Assembly: GCA_014729205.1 (NCBI GenBank)
Contig: WJKG01000241.1
Coordinates: 1 to 9,818, forward strand
Length of the DNA stretch: 9,818 bases
Direction of reading: 5' to 3'
Source: a candidate division GN15 bacterium
Lineage (GTDB): Bacteria > Zixibacteria > MSB-5A5 > GN15 > FEB-12
The notes beneath the pieces are model-generated. The model saw only the letters and a program-made list of their open reading frames with translations. It was not told where the DNA came from and did no database searches. Below are positions 1-7,397 of this stretch, in pieces. Within the stretch, counting starts at the first letter, position 1. Every line of letters begins with the position of its first letter. A program made the translations under genes and the position numbers.

Positions 1-2848
1 CATATCCGCGATAGTACTGCGCAGGTATGTAACTGATCGCCGACCACTCCGGATTAGGAGACGAGTAGTATTCCTCAAACAAATCCCATGCTTCTTGATA
101 GTGCCCTGCCGCAACCAGCATCTCGGCCATCTGGTGGTCGAATCCCTGTGAAAAGGGGCTCTCCTTTAGCTGTCGCATGGCCGCAATGATGCCCGCGGTA
201 TCATTGACGGCATACGCCTCAAAAAGCTCCTCTATATACTCCACGACCGGCCACACATTGGGTGGCGTAGCGGCACGAAATGCCTTGGCCGCTTCCTTGA
301 ATGGTCCCCGCAATTCGTCGACATCAGCGGTCTCAAGCTGAACAGCAAGGATGGGGAATTGCATCTTCTCAAAGGGCATGGCGTACCTGCTCCCCTCTTG
401 GTATGCCGCCAGCGCGCTGTCGGTCCTGTCAGCAGTGCTGTAAAGGTGACCTATCATGCGGTAAGTGGCAAGCATTCGCGTGCTGTCTACGACACGCCGG
501 TACACGCCAAGCCGTTCTTGCTGCAGATCGAGTGCCTGAGTGAGTCGTCCCTCCCATGAGGCGATATTTGAGAGCGAATGATAGTAACTGCCCATGACCA
601 GTGGATCACTACCATGCTTCTCACGCAGCGTTTCCAGGTAATCCCGGGCCTTGTCGAAGTCCCGCTGGCCAATGTAGATGTCCGCCAGGGCATCGTAGGC
701 TACCCGGTTGTCCGGGAAGCGTTCCGCCAGGATCTCATAGGTCGCCACGGCCTCCTGCATATTACCCATACGACGGTTGGTGGCCCCGATGGCAATATAC
801 CCGGCAGGTGATTCGGGATGTGCTACTTTCAGACGGGTAGCGTACTCGAGAGCCTTGGCATCGTTGTCATACGCCGCGTAGAGATTGATATACTGCGCCA
901 GGGCCAACTGAAAGTCCGGCTGCAATGAGAGAGCCGTGTCAAACTGAGCCAGCGACGCCGTCGAATCGCGCTTGATCTGATACAGGAAGATCCCATAAAT
1001 GACCCGCCCTTCGGGGTCCTCCGGGTAGGAGCGCACGAACGACTGCAGCTTGGTTAAAGCAGCATCAAACTGCTGATGCACCCAGGTATCGCGATACACA
1101 TCCAGTAGCGCACGGTCCTTTACCGGTAGCTTTCCCTCGTGCTCGGACGCCTTGAGAAACCACGGACGTCCTTCCTGGACCCTTCCTTCAAACACGTGCG
1201 CCATACCTATGCGCATGTATGGCAGAGCAAAAGTAGAATCCAGTGCAATTGCCTCATGAAAACGCGCTCTCGCAGAATCATACAGCTCGCGATCAAACAG
1301 CTCCAACCCTCGCAGGTAATGCTTGTAAGCTCCCGGTGATCGCGACGCGAAGTCGGAGGCATTGGTAGCGCCGCTCATCGATTCCAGGATATTCAGCGAT
1401 GAGGCTATCTTGTCGCTTAAACTGTCGACCAGTACGAAAGCGTCGTCGCCCACTACCTTCTCCGCCAGCACAATCTTACCCGTGGCCACCTCCTCCATAC
1501 GGGCGTCAATGCGGATCTTATCGCCAAGCTTGAAGTATGAGCCGGAAAGCACGTTGACCGCCCCAATGTCGATTGCGCATTGCAGGTAGTCATCGTAGCT
1601 GTGGTTGCCCTCACCGTCGCCATCACTCATGGCGGCCAGATGATCATCCATGCGACGTGGACTGACCACCGTGATTGCTTCACTCTGCGTCAAATCCGTC
1701 AGCAGAACCTCCGGCAGGCCGCTTTTCAGCCAATCGAGACCGGGATCACCCGTCTTGTTCTCGAACCCAAGAATAGCCAGCGTGTTACCGGCGGCCTGTA
1801 CGGTTTGGTTCGTCTGTGACCCGCCGAAATCCACAAGCGACAAAACGACCGCCAGCGCTGCGACAACCAGTACCACCGCACCTGCCAAGATGGTCTTGCG
1901 CAGTCTCCCTCCTCCGCTCGGAACAGCCCGACTGGTGACAGACGTAACCGTCTCAGTTATGCCGCTGTCGAATTGCCGGCGCAGACTGCGAATGTCCAGA
2001 ACCAGGTCCTGGGTGTTCTGGTAACGATCCTCCGGGTTCTTCTGCAGGCACTTGTCCACTATCCGCTCCATCTCCGGTGAGATCGAGGCATCTTTTGAGC
2101 GCAAAGGCTCATGACGTCCCTCAAGAATCTTGGCCAGGGTTGACACCTGCGTCTCCCCCGTGAATGGAAACACTCCTGTCGCCATACGATACAGCAGAAT
2201 TCCGAACGAGAAGATATCCGAGCGGGTATCAACTGTCTCCCCCTTGGCCTGCTCAGGGGACATATAGGACACCGTCCCGATGATCTTGCCCGCCTGAGTC
2301 AGTTCCTCGGAGATCGTATCCGTCTTGGGTTCGTCAGCCTTGAGTCCCAGTGGCTCCACCGGTTTGGCCAGGCCAAAGTCGAGGATGCGAGGATCATCAT
2401 TCTCATCTACAATGATATTATCCGACTTGATATCCCGATGGACGATATTGAGTTTGTGCGCCGATGCCAGTCCACTGGCAATCTTCTCTCCCATCCGAAG
2501 GATAGTCGCGGTCTCTGGCTTGCGTTCTGTCAGCCAGGAGCTCAGGGACTCGCCGCGAACGTACTCCATGACAATGTAGTGAACCTCATCGCCCCCCTCT
2601 TCGATGGGCGCACTACCAATATCGTAGATGGACATAACGTAGGGGTTCGATATCTGAGCCGCCGTGCGAGCCTCGCGGTGGAAACGCTTGAGCTTCTCGG
2701 TATCTGAAAAGAACTCGCTGGAGAGGATCTTCAGGGCTACCTCTCTACCCAGCTTCTCGTCTTCTGCAAGGTAGACGGCACCCATGCCGCCCCTGCCCAG
2801 CAGTCGCTTGACCTTGAAATGTGAAAACGCCTGGCCTTCTGAAAACAT
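1..2848 (-). CDS. Membrane Ser/Thr protein kinase with TolB/FlgO-like and TPR domains (3' end off window)
   Basis: Hanks-type protein kinase, probably phosphorylating Ser/Thr on itself and on partners. The frame is open for 949 residues from the ATG at 2848 to the left edge, so the C terminus is missing. Visible kinase motifs are the glycine loop GRGGMGAVY (18-26), ATP lysine K40, HRDIKSDN (137-144, catalytic D139), DFG (157-159) and SPEQ (197-200). A long activation segment lies between DFG and SPEQ. A basic stretch RLRK is followed by one hydrophobic segment (about 319-339), which predicts a cytoplasmic kinase and an exported C-terminal part. Residues about 355-485 (LAILGFENKTGDP onward) resemble the TolB-N/FlgO-like domain often found in such kinases. 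TPR-like helices follow from about 506. The ATG overlaps the phosphatase stop (TAATG) and has an AGAGGGA-type ribosome site inside that gene, so translation is probably coupled. Kinase identity is very secure; the partner and sensed signal are unknown. Confidence 0.95.
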   Translation of the reverse strand, partial: MFSEGQAFSHFKVKRLLGRGGMGAVYLAEDEKLGREVALKILSSEFFSDTEKLKRFHREARTAAQISNPYVMSIYDIGSAPIEEGGDEVHYIVMEYVRGESLSSWLTERKPETATILRMGEKIASGLASAHKLNIVHRDIKSDNIIVDENDDPRILDFGLAKPVEPLGLKADEPKTDTISEELTQAGKIIGTVSYMSPEQAKGETVDTRSDIFSFGILLYRMATGVFPFTGETQVSTLAKILEGRHEPLRSKDASISPEMERIVDKCLQKNPEDRYQNTQDLVLDIRSLRRQFDSGITETVTSVTSRAVPSGGGRLRKTILAGAVVLVVAALAVVLSLVDFGGSQTNQTVQAAGNTLAILGFENKTGDPGLDWLKSGLPEVLLTDLTQSEAITVVSPRRMDDHLAAMSDGDGEGNHSYDDYLQCAIDIGAVNVLSGSYFKLGDKIRIDARMEEVATGKIVLAEKVVGDDAFVLVDSLSDKIASSLNILESMSGATNASDFASRSPGAYKHYLRGLELFDRELYDSARARFHEAIALDSTFALPYMRIGMAHVFEGRVQEGRPWFLKASEHEGKLPVKDRALLDVYRDTWVHQQFDAALTKLQSFVRSYPEDPEGRVIYGIFLYQIKRDSTASLAQFDTALSLQPDFQLALAQYINLYAAYDNDAKALEYATRLKVAHPESPAGYIAIGATNRRMGNMQEAVATYEILAERFPDNRVAYDALADIYIGQRDFDKARDYLETLREKHGSDPLVMGSYYHSLSNIASWEGRLTQALDLQQERLGVYRRVVDSTRMLATYRMIGHLYSTADRTDSALAAYQEGSRYAMPFEKMQFPILAVQLETADVDELRGPFKEAAKAFRAATPPNVWPVVEYIEELFEAYAVNDTAGIIAAMRQLKESPFSQGFDHQMAEMLVAAGHYQEAWDLFEEYYSSPNPEWSAISYIPAQYYRGY

Positions 2849-4503
2849 TATTCATCCCTCTTGAGGATCAAGGTAGTGATATCGTCTGATTGTGGAGCAT
2901 CCTCGACAAACTGGTTGATCTGTCGTTTGATCTCGGCGCACAGCTCCGCCGGTTGCAGCGACTGATGCTCCTTCAACAACGTACTCAGTCGCTCTTCCCC
3001 GTACTGCGCATCATCGCTACGAGTCGCTTCGGTGACACCATCGGTAAACGTGACCAGCGAGTCACCGGGGTTCATGGTAAGCGACTTCAATTCCCACTCC
3101 ATCTCCGGAAACGCACCGATCATCACCCCGCCGGGTTCCAGTTCGGTGATCGAACCATCCTCTGTAACCAACATCGGCGGGTTGTGACCGGCATTGATGT
3201 ATCTCACAGTATTCTCGCTCGGATCGAGCAGCGCAATAAAAAGTGTTGCGAACATGTCCGCAGCGGTGAAGCGATGCATCTGTGCCGAGACCTGCTTGAC
3301 TACGCGCTGCAAATCGATCTGGCTCTCCATGGACAGCATGCGAAACGCCGCCAGGAGATTGGACATCAGCAGCGCCGCTCCCATTCCCTTGCCGGAGACA
3401 TCGGCAACCAGAAAGAGCAGCGATCCACTGGGCAATACCGCATAGTCATACAGATCACCGCCAACATCTCGAGACTGGTCCTGATACCCCGCTATGCTGT
3501 AGCCGGGTACCGAGGGTGGGTCACCGGGCAGCAATCCGCGCTGTATTCGAGCGGCACGAGACAGCTCGCGCTGCATAATCTGGCGCTGCTGCCGCTCTGT
3601 GAGCAGGTTGTAGTTCACCAGACGGGACGCGATGATATTGCCGAACGTCGACAGCAGGTGAACATAGTCATTGTTGTACTGATGCAATGGATTGTTGGTG
3701 TCAACATAGAGAATCCCCAACACTTCATCCTCGTCGAGCATGGGAACGACCATGGCCGACTTGATTTCGGACATGATGATCGATTCCTGGCTGGCAAACC
3801 GTGGATCCGTTGCCGGGTCACCGATGAGAATACTCGTCTTATTGGCCATCAGTTCCTTGATAATGGTGGTGGACAGCCGAAAGTCTCCCGGGTCCTTTCC
3901 GTGCGGCAGGATAACCGCCGACGGTGTCGGCTCCGGATTGTCCGGATCAACAGAGAGAATCGCCAACCGCTCGGCTGGAATCACCTTGGCCAGCAGCGCC
4001 AGAGACCGCTCCAGCATGGTCTCCCGTGGCTCCGGCAGAACCAGCATCCGTGCCATATCCATGAGCGTCGGGACCAGCTCGGGCAAGTCAGTGACCTTCG
4101 ATGGCAACGGCTGCCGCATCTCGTTGAGCGAGAGGAAGACCGATCGTTCCGATGGATCCTCCTTGCCAAGCAACCTGGTCGGTGGCGGTTTGGTTTCGGT
4201 CCGGTCGCTGTCCTCATCGGCAATCTTGAACTCTGTGCGCCCGAAACCGACATGATCGCCAATCTTCACCTTCGTTCGATCCGAAATCAACTGCCCATTG
4301 ACGGTCGTACCGTTGTGGCTTCCAAGGTCGCGTATGTAGCACTCATCTGCGGAGCCATCCATCTCTATTTCGGCGTGTCGACGAGACACCGTCCGGTCAG
4401 GTACCGGGAAGTCGTTCTCGTCCAGCCTGCCCAGTATGTACTTCCCGGGCTCAATAACCCAACTGTAGTACCGTTCGCCGTCGGTACCGATCAACTTGAT
4501 CAT
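2848..4503 (-). CDS. FHA-GAF-SpoIIE (PPM/PP2C-type) protein phosphatase
   Basis: A 551-residue cytoplasmic three-domain protein. The FHA domain (about 5-97) has GR (25-26), SRRHAE (40-45) and HNGTTVNG (63-70), the residues that read phosphothreonine in this family. A GAF-type sensor domain spans about 155-295. A helical linker (about 296-325, RELSRAARIQRGLLP) is typical of RsbU-like proteins. The PPM/SpoIIE domain runs from about 335 to 549. Its metal-binding acidic motifs are intact: VGGDLYDY (347-354), VADVSGKGMG (366-375), FTDGVTEA (486-493) and QSDDIT (538-543), plus NAGHNPP (437-443). It should therefore be an active Mn/Mg-dependent Ser/Thr phosphatase. It sits 44 nt after the glycosyltransferase-like gene and overlaps the kinase start by one base. 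The FHA domain may dock on the phosphorylated kinase (inference). The ATG at 4503 is the only in-frame start before a stop at 4542, and its own ribosome site is poor. An anti-sigma-factor-antagonist phosphatase role (RsbU-like) is the alternative. Confidence 0.95.
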   Translation of the reverse strand: MIKLIGTDGERYYSWVIEPGKYILGRLDENDFPVPDRTVSRRHAEIEMDGSADECYIRDLGSHNGTTVNGQLISDRTKVKIGDHVGFGRTEFKIADEDSDRTETKPPPTRLLGKEDPSERSVFLSLNEMRQPLPSKVTDLPELVPTLMDMARMLVLPEPRETMLERSLALLAKVIPAERLAILSVDPDNPEPTPSAVILPHGKDPGDFRLSTTIIKELMANKTSILIGDPATDPRFASQESIIMSEIKSAMVVPMLDEDEVLGILYVDTNNPLHQYNNDYVHLLSTFGNIIASRLVNYNLLTERQQRQIMQRELSRAARIQRGLLPGDPPSVPGYSIAGYQDQSRDVGGDLYDYAVLPSGSLLFLVADVSGKGMGAALLMSNLLAAFRMLSMESQIDLQRVVKQVSAQMHRFTAADMFATLFIALLDPSENTVRYINAGHNPPMLVTEDGSITELEPGGVMIGAFPEMEWELKSLTMNPGDSLVTFTDGVTEATRSDDAQYGEERLSTLLKEHQSLQPAELCAEIKRQINQFVEDAPQSDDITTLILKRDE

Positions 4504-4547
4504 GACTCGATGATATCCAAATTCAAGTGGTTCATTATTCTACCCCA

Positions 4548-5747
4548 CTATAACGAGGGTTTTTCACAGATGTTAGCTAAAAACTCGACTGATTTTGCGA
4601 ACCCGTCAATCGGGCGTTTACCCCAGCCGGCGCGCGCCATCTGGTTCAATTGTCCGGACTCACGCAGCATGGTAACAAGTGGCCCCAGGAGGGTCCGTCC
4701 CGGTCCGGCGTACACCGACCGAGCTACCTTCAATTCCTTGCCCAATTCCTCAGTTTGCCTCTCCACATCGTTTCTCCCCCGTCGCAGCCATATCACCGGC
4801 ACCCCGAGTCCCGCTGCCCACAGGAGCTTCTCTCGCGGTGGGGCGACGATATAGTCAAACTCCGGAAACAGCCGGGCCACCAGACCAGCCTCTTCCCGAC
4901 GATTCCGCGTCTGCACCAAGACCACCGGATGGATTTCAGAGCCAATCCCCCGAGAGCCATCGACATAGCCACACGGGATATGATACCTGGCCAACGCCGC
5001 CTGCAACCGCCGGGACAACGGTCCCCCGTCACGACAGAAGATCAACAACCTCCCCACACGCGTACGACAGATTGACAGCACTCCTTCGATGACGCTCCGC
5101 ACCTGGTGAGCGGGCTCGGTTTCATCCATGAAAACGCCACCGGACACTATGGCGCCCTCCTCGATCCGAGAGATTCGCTGTTCAAACGCAGTCACCGCCT
5201 GAGGCACAAGCGAGGGCTCGATACAAAGCCCCGTGACGACTATTCGATCGGCATGGCATCCGGCCTGCACGTACCGATCGGCGACCTCCGTCGTCGGGAC
5301 CAGCACCCAGTCGGCGGCAGTTGCTGCGTTTTCGATGCCGAAGGCGAGTTCTCCGTGATTGTACACGATTCCCCCGCCGGCCCGAATCAACAGCGGCAGA
5401 ACGGCGTGGTCGACAACCAGCGGCCGATCGTGTTCCAGGTAGACACGTCTCAGATCCCGCCGGAGCAGACGCAGCAGCCGCCCCCGGGGCGACCAGCCAC
5501 GCCGAAGCCACAACTTGCGGGTTGCTCGTGTGGTCAAGCCGGGCTCGAGCCTGTTCCTGTATATTCGCCTCAGCAGCCGCCAGGCTGTCGCAGATAACCC
5601 GGTGGCATGGTGGTCGACCTCGCTTTCATTGCGCGCCAGCGTGATACGGCGACTCCGTAGCAACGTCTCCAGGATACCATCCACGAAGAGACTACGGGGA
5701 CGTTCGAGGCCGGCATAGAGGAATTCAATCTGTCTAAATGGTGGCAT
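4548..5747 (-). CDS. GT-B-fold glycosyltransferase-like protein, substrate unknown
   Basis: A 399-residue protein without signal peptide or membrane span. No family signature is certain. The layout resembles two-domain GT-B transferases of the MurG/GT28 type. The first half ends with an inter-domain style segment: YNHGELAFGIENAA, then a strand (WVLVPTTEVADRY), then RIVVTGLCIEPSLV. The second half contains FDYIVAPPREKLLWAAGLG followed by PVIWL, like the nucleotide-sugar loop of such enzymes. An Arg-rich stretch (RLLRLLRRDLRRVY) might touch membrane or an acidic partner. The frame stays open upstream to an ATG at 5822 and a TTG at 5828. However, a good sigma70 promoter lies inside that extension (5781-5809), so the ATG at 5747 is chosen; its ribosome site is weak. 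It is the first gene of the phosphatase-kinase operon. It could be a regulatory target of the kinase or an unrelated envelope enzyme; function is tentative. Confidence 0.6.
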   Translation of the reverse strand: MPPFRQIEFLYAGLERPRSLFVDGILETLLRSRRITLARNESEVDHHATGLSATAWRLLRRIYRNRLEPGLTTRATRKLWLRRGWSPRGRLLRLLRRDLRRVYLEHDRPLVVDHAVLPLLIRAGGGIVYNHGELAFGIENAATAADWVLVPTTEVADRYVQAGCHADRIVVTGLCIEPSLVPQAVTAFEQRISRIEEGAIVSGGVFMDETEPAHQVRSVIEGVLSICRTRVGRLLIFCRDGGPLSRRLQAALARYHIPCGYVDGSRGIGSEIHPVVLVQTRNRREEAGLVARLFPEFDYIVAPPREKLLWAAGLGVPVIWLRRGRNDVERQTEELGKELKVARSVYAGPGRTLLGPLVTMLRESGQLNQMARAGWGKRPIDGFAKSVEFLANICEKPSL

Positions 5748-5780
5748 GTATGGTTCAACCTGTACCTTCGGCTCCCTGCG

Positions 5781-5809
5781 ATGATAGCAGACCAGAGCGG
5801 CGAAGTCAA
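5781..5809 (-). promoter_or_regulatory. Sigma70-type promoter of the GT/phosphatase/kinase operon
   Basis: Read on the minus strand: -35 TTGACT (5809-5804), 17-nt spacer, -10 TATCAT (5786-5781), with TG one base ahead of the -10 (extended -10). Both boxes match 5 of 6 consensus bases at ideal spacing. Transcription would start near 5774, leaving a leader of about 27 nt before the ATG at 5747. This argues against the longer N terminus that the open frame would allow. Confidence 0.7.
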
Positions 5810-5822
5810 CTTTCGCAACCAT

Positions 5823-5851
5823 TTGCAATCACACCGCATAGAACGTATGTT
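5823..5851 (+). promoter_or_regulatory. Possible promoter of pcm
   Basis: TTGCAA (5823-5828), 17-nt spacer, TATGTT (5846-5851). Each box matches 4 of 6 sigma70 consensus bases at ideal spacing. The predicted start near 5858 gives a leader of about 45 nt before pcm. Its -35 box lies only 13 nt from the -35 box of the opposing operon promoter, so the two could interfere or share a regulator. Moderate support only. Confidence 0.35.
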
Positions 5852-5902
5852 GGCATTGAAACTTGAAGGCGGGCGACGCTCGCTGATAGACTCAGGAGGA
5901 AT

Positions 5903-6679
5903 ATGCTCAGAATAGACATACTACGGTCAACGGCCCTTGCCCTGCTGGCGGTATTCGGCCTTCTGGCGGTCGCCTGCAGCGCTGAAGATAACAGGACCAG
6001 TATCAGTGAACACGAAGTCTACCAGCTGCGAAGGCAGGCCATGGTCAAACAGCACATTGCCGGGCGAGGCATCGGTGACTCCGCCGTCCTCGCAGCCATG
6101 GGAAGCGTCCCGCGACACCTGTTCGTGCCAACAGCATACCGAGAGGGCGCCTATGGTGATTTCCCTCTGCCAATCGAACACGGCCAGACGATATCGCAGC
6201 CGTACATCGTTGCCGCTATGACCGAGCTTCTCAAGCCGGATTCTACCTCACGCATTCTCGAGGTGGGCACCGGTTCCGGCTACCAGGCCGCGATACTGGC
6301 TGAGATTGTTGATTCCGTCTTCACAATCGAAATCGTCGCCCCGCTGGCTGTTAGAGCCGAGGAGCTGCTGGACTCGTTGGGCTATGACAACATAGTCGTC
6401 AAGGCTGGCGATGGCTTCGCCGGATGGCCAGAGCATGCACCGTTCGACGGTGTTATTGTCACCTGCGCCCCGTCCAATGTTCCCCGACCGCTTGTCGAAC
6501 AACTGGCCGAGGGTGGCAGAATGGTCATCCCTGTAGGAGACATAACCCAGGAACTGGTTGTACTTACCAAACACACCGATTCCCTGGTGCGCGAGGTTGC
6601 CTTCCCGGTCAGGTTCGTCCCCATGACCGGCGAGGCTCAGACCGACAGCGCTCGTTTCGACAGCACTACAAGCAAGTAG
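5903..6679 (+). CDS. pcm: Protein-L-isoaspartate O-methyltransferase with lipoprotein-type signal
   Basis: Methylates isoaspartyl residues formed by ageing of Asn/Asp, using S-adenosylmethionine, to start their repair. The 258-residue protein has the family's TISQPYIVA (96-104), SAM-binding motif I EVGTGSGYQ (120-128), the FDGVIVTCAP strand (181-190) and GGRMVIPVG (204-212). The oddity is the N terminus: MLRIDILRS, a hydrophobic stretch (about 10-24) and a Cys at 25 in LAVAC, which reads as a lipoprotein signal with a non-ideal lipobox. Canonical cytosolic Pcm proteins begin near residue 47 (MVKQHIAGRGI). An ATG there (6041) is preceded by AAGG at 6 nt, so a second cytosolic product is possible. 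The ATG at 5903 has a perfect AGGAGG (5894-5899), only 3 nt away. It is monocistronic, divergent from the signalling operon and convergent with cheW. Confidence 0.93.
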   Translation: MLRIDILRSTALALLAVFGLLAVACSAEDNRTSISEHEVYQLRRQAMVKQHIAGRGIGDSAVLAAMGSVPRHLFVPTAYREGAYGDFPLPIEHGQTISQPYIVAAMTELLKPDSTSRILEVGTGSGYQAAILAEIVDSVFTIEIVAPLAVRAEELLDSLGYDNIVVKAGDGFAGWPEHAPFDGVIVTCAPSNVPRPLVEQLAEGGRMVIPVGDITQELVVLTKHTDSLVREVAFPVRFVPMTGEAQTDSARFDSTTSK

Positions 6680-6703
6680 GACATCCCAACGACAAATGAA
6701 GAA

Positions 6704-6734
6704 GGCGGGCCGATCCAGTGCAGATCGACCCGCC
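6704..6734. terminator. Hairpin between convergent pcm and cheW, probable bidirectional terminator
   Basis: Inverted repeat GGCGGGCCGATC (6704-6715) and GATCGACCCGCC (6723-6734): 6 bp, one C-A mismatch, then 5 bp, with a 7-nt loop. It lies 24 nt after the pcm stop and 30 nt after the cheW stop. On the minus strand it is followed by a moderately T-rich run (CTTCTTCATTTG). On the plus strand the tail (GCAAAGCTTG) is poor in T, so termination of cheW transcripts is better supported than that of pcm. Confidence 0.6.
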
Positions 6735-6764
6735 GCAAAGCTTGCCTGAAAGCAGTCGTCGTGA

Positions 6765-7259
6765 TTACATCACGCCAGCCATCTCGTTGATGTCAATGAC
6801 CTTGGACAAATCGAGGAAGATCAACAAACGATCTTCGAGCTTGGCTACGCCCTTGATATACTCGGAGTTGATGCCAGTGACGATCTCCGGGGGCGGCTCG
6901 ATGGTGTTGGTCGGCAGTCGCAGTACTTCAGAGACAGAATCGACGACCATACCCATTACGTTACCCTCGATATCAACCACCACAATTCGCGTGTTCTTGT
7001 CGTATTCCTTGATCTCGAGGCCAAAGCGCTTGCGGAGGTCAACAATCGGAATCACTTTGCCACGAAGGTTAATGACACCCTCGACATAGTGTGGCGCCTG
7101 CGGCACCTTGGTGATCTCGGCCATCCGATTGATCTCCTGGACCTTCAGGATATCGACGCCGAATTCCTCGCTGCCGATGTTGAACGACACAAGCTGAAGC
7201 AGTTCATCGGACGTTCCGGCAAACCCTTCGTCCTTCTTGTCAACCACTTGAGTTTCCAT
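6765..7259 (-). CDS. cheW: Chemotaxis coupling protein CheW
   Basis: Adaptor that links chemoreceptors to the histidine kinase CheA in the cytoplasmic signalling array. The 164-residue protein is of usual CheW length and is essentially one CheW domain from about 20 to 155. Recognisable parts are LLQLVSFNIGSEEFGVDI (20-37), the strongly conserved GVINLRGKVIPIVDLR (61-76), VVDSVSEVLRL (106-115) and LLIFLDLSKVI (145-155). The open frame extends upstream to 7346. The ATG at 7259 is chosen because it has AAGGA at 8 nt and the extension (MGTVDGWASV...) does not look like CheW. No other chemotaxis or flagellar gene is in the window, so it is isolated here. Expression probably depends on the sigma28-type promoter at 7398-7424. 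Its low-complexity acidic N terminus (residues 1-19) is not part of the fold. Confidence 0.95.
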   Translation of the reverse strand: METQVVDKKDEGFAGTSDELLQLVSFNIGSEEFGVDILKVQEINRMAEITKVPQAPHYVEGVINLRGKVIPIVDLRKRFGLEIKEYDKNTRIVVVDIEGNVMGMVVDSVSEVLRLPTNTIEPPPEIVTGINSEYIKGVAKLEDRLLIFLDLSKVIDINEMAGVM

Positions 7260-7267
7260 TATAACAG

Positions 7268-7272
7268 TCCTT
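7268..7272 (-). promoter_or_regulatory. Ribosome binding site deciding the cheW start
   Basis: AAGGA read on the minus strand, 8 nt before the ATG at 7259. No comparable site precedes the upstream in-frame ATG at 7346, so translation is assigned to 7259. Confidence 0.7.
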
Positions 7273-7397
7273 ACGTAAGAGTTTCGATTTGTCTCCTGCG
7301 CTCCGAGCAGTTGGCCGACGGAAGCCCATCCATCGACTGTCCCCATCTCACCGGCGTAAAATTGCTATCGCTTGGCGAGTGTCTGCCTTTCTAGTAA

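Noticed and set aside
2890..4854. 654-codon open frame on the plus strand
   Set aside because: It lies opposite the phosphatase and the end of the GT-like gene, both with clear domain motifs. Its translation is rich in R/H/Q with no recognisable domain, so it is an antisense shadow.
5863..5890. Alternative pcm promoter TTGAAG-N16-GATAGA
   Set aside because: The predicted transcript would begin at the ribosome site, and the -10 match is poor.
7260..7346. 29-residue N-terminal extension of CheW
   Set aside because: The ATG at 7259 has a good ribosome site and the extension lies in the predicted leader.
7300..7390. c-di-GMP riboswitch ahead of cheW
   Set aside because: The conserved core segments of class I (such as the GCAAAGCC-type stretch) were not found.
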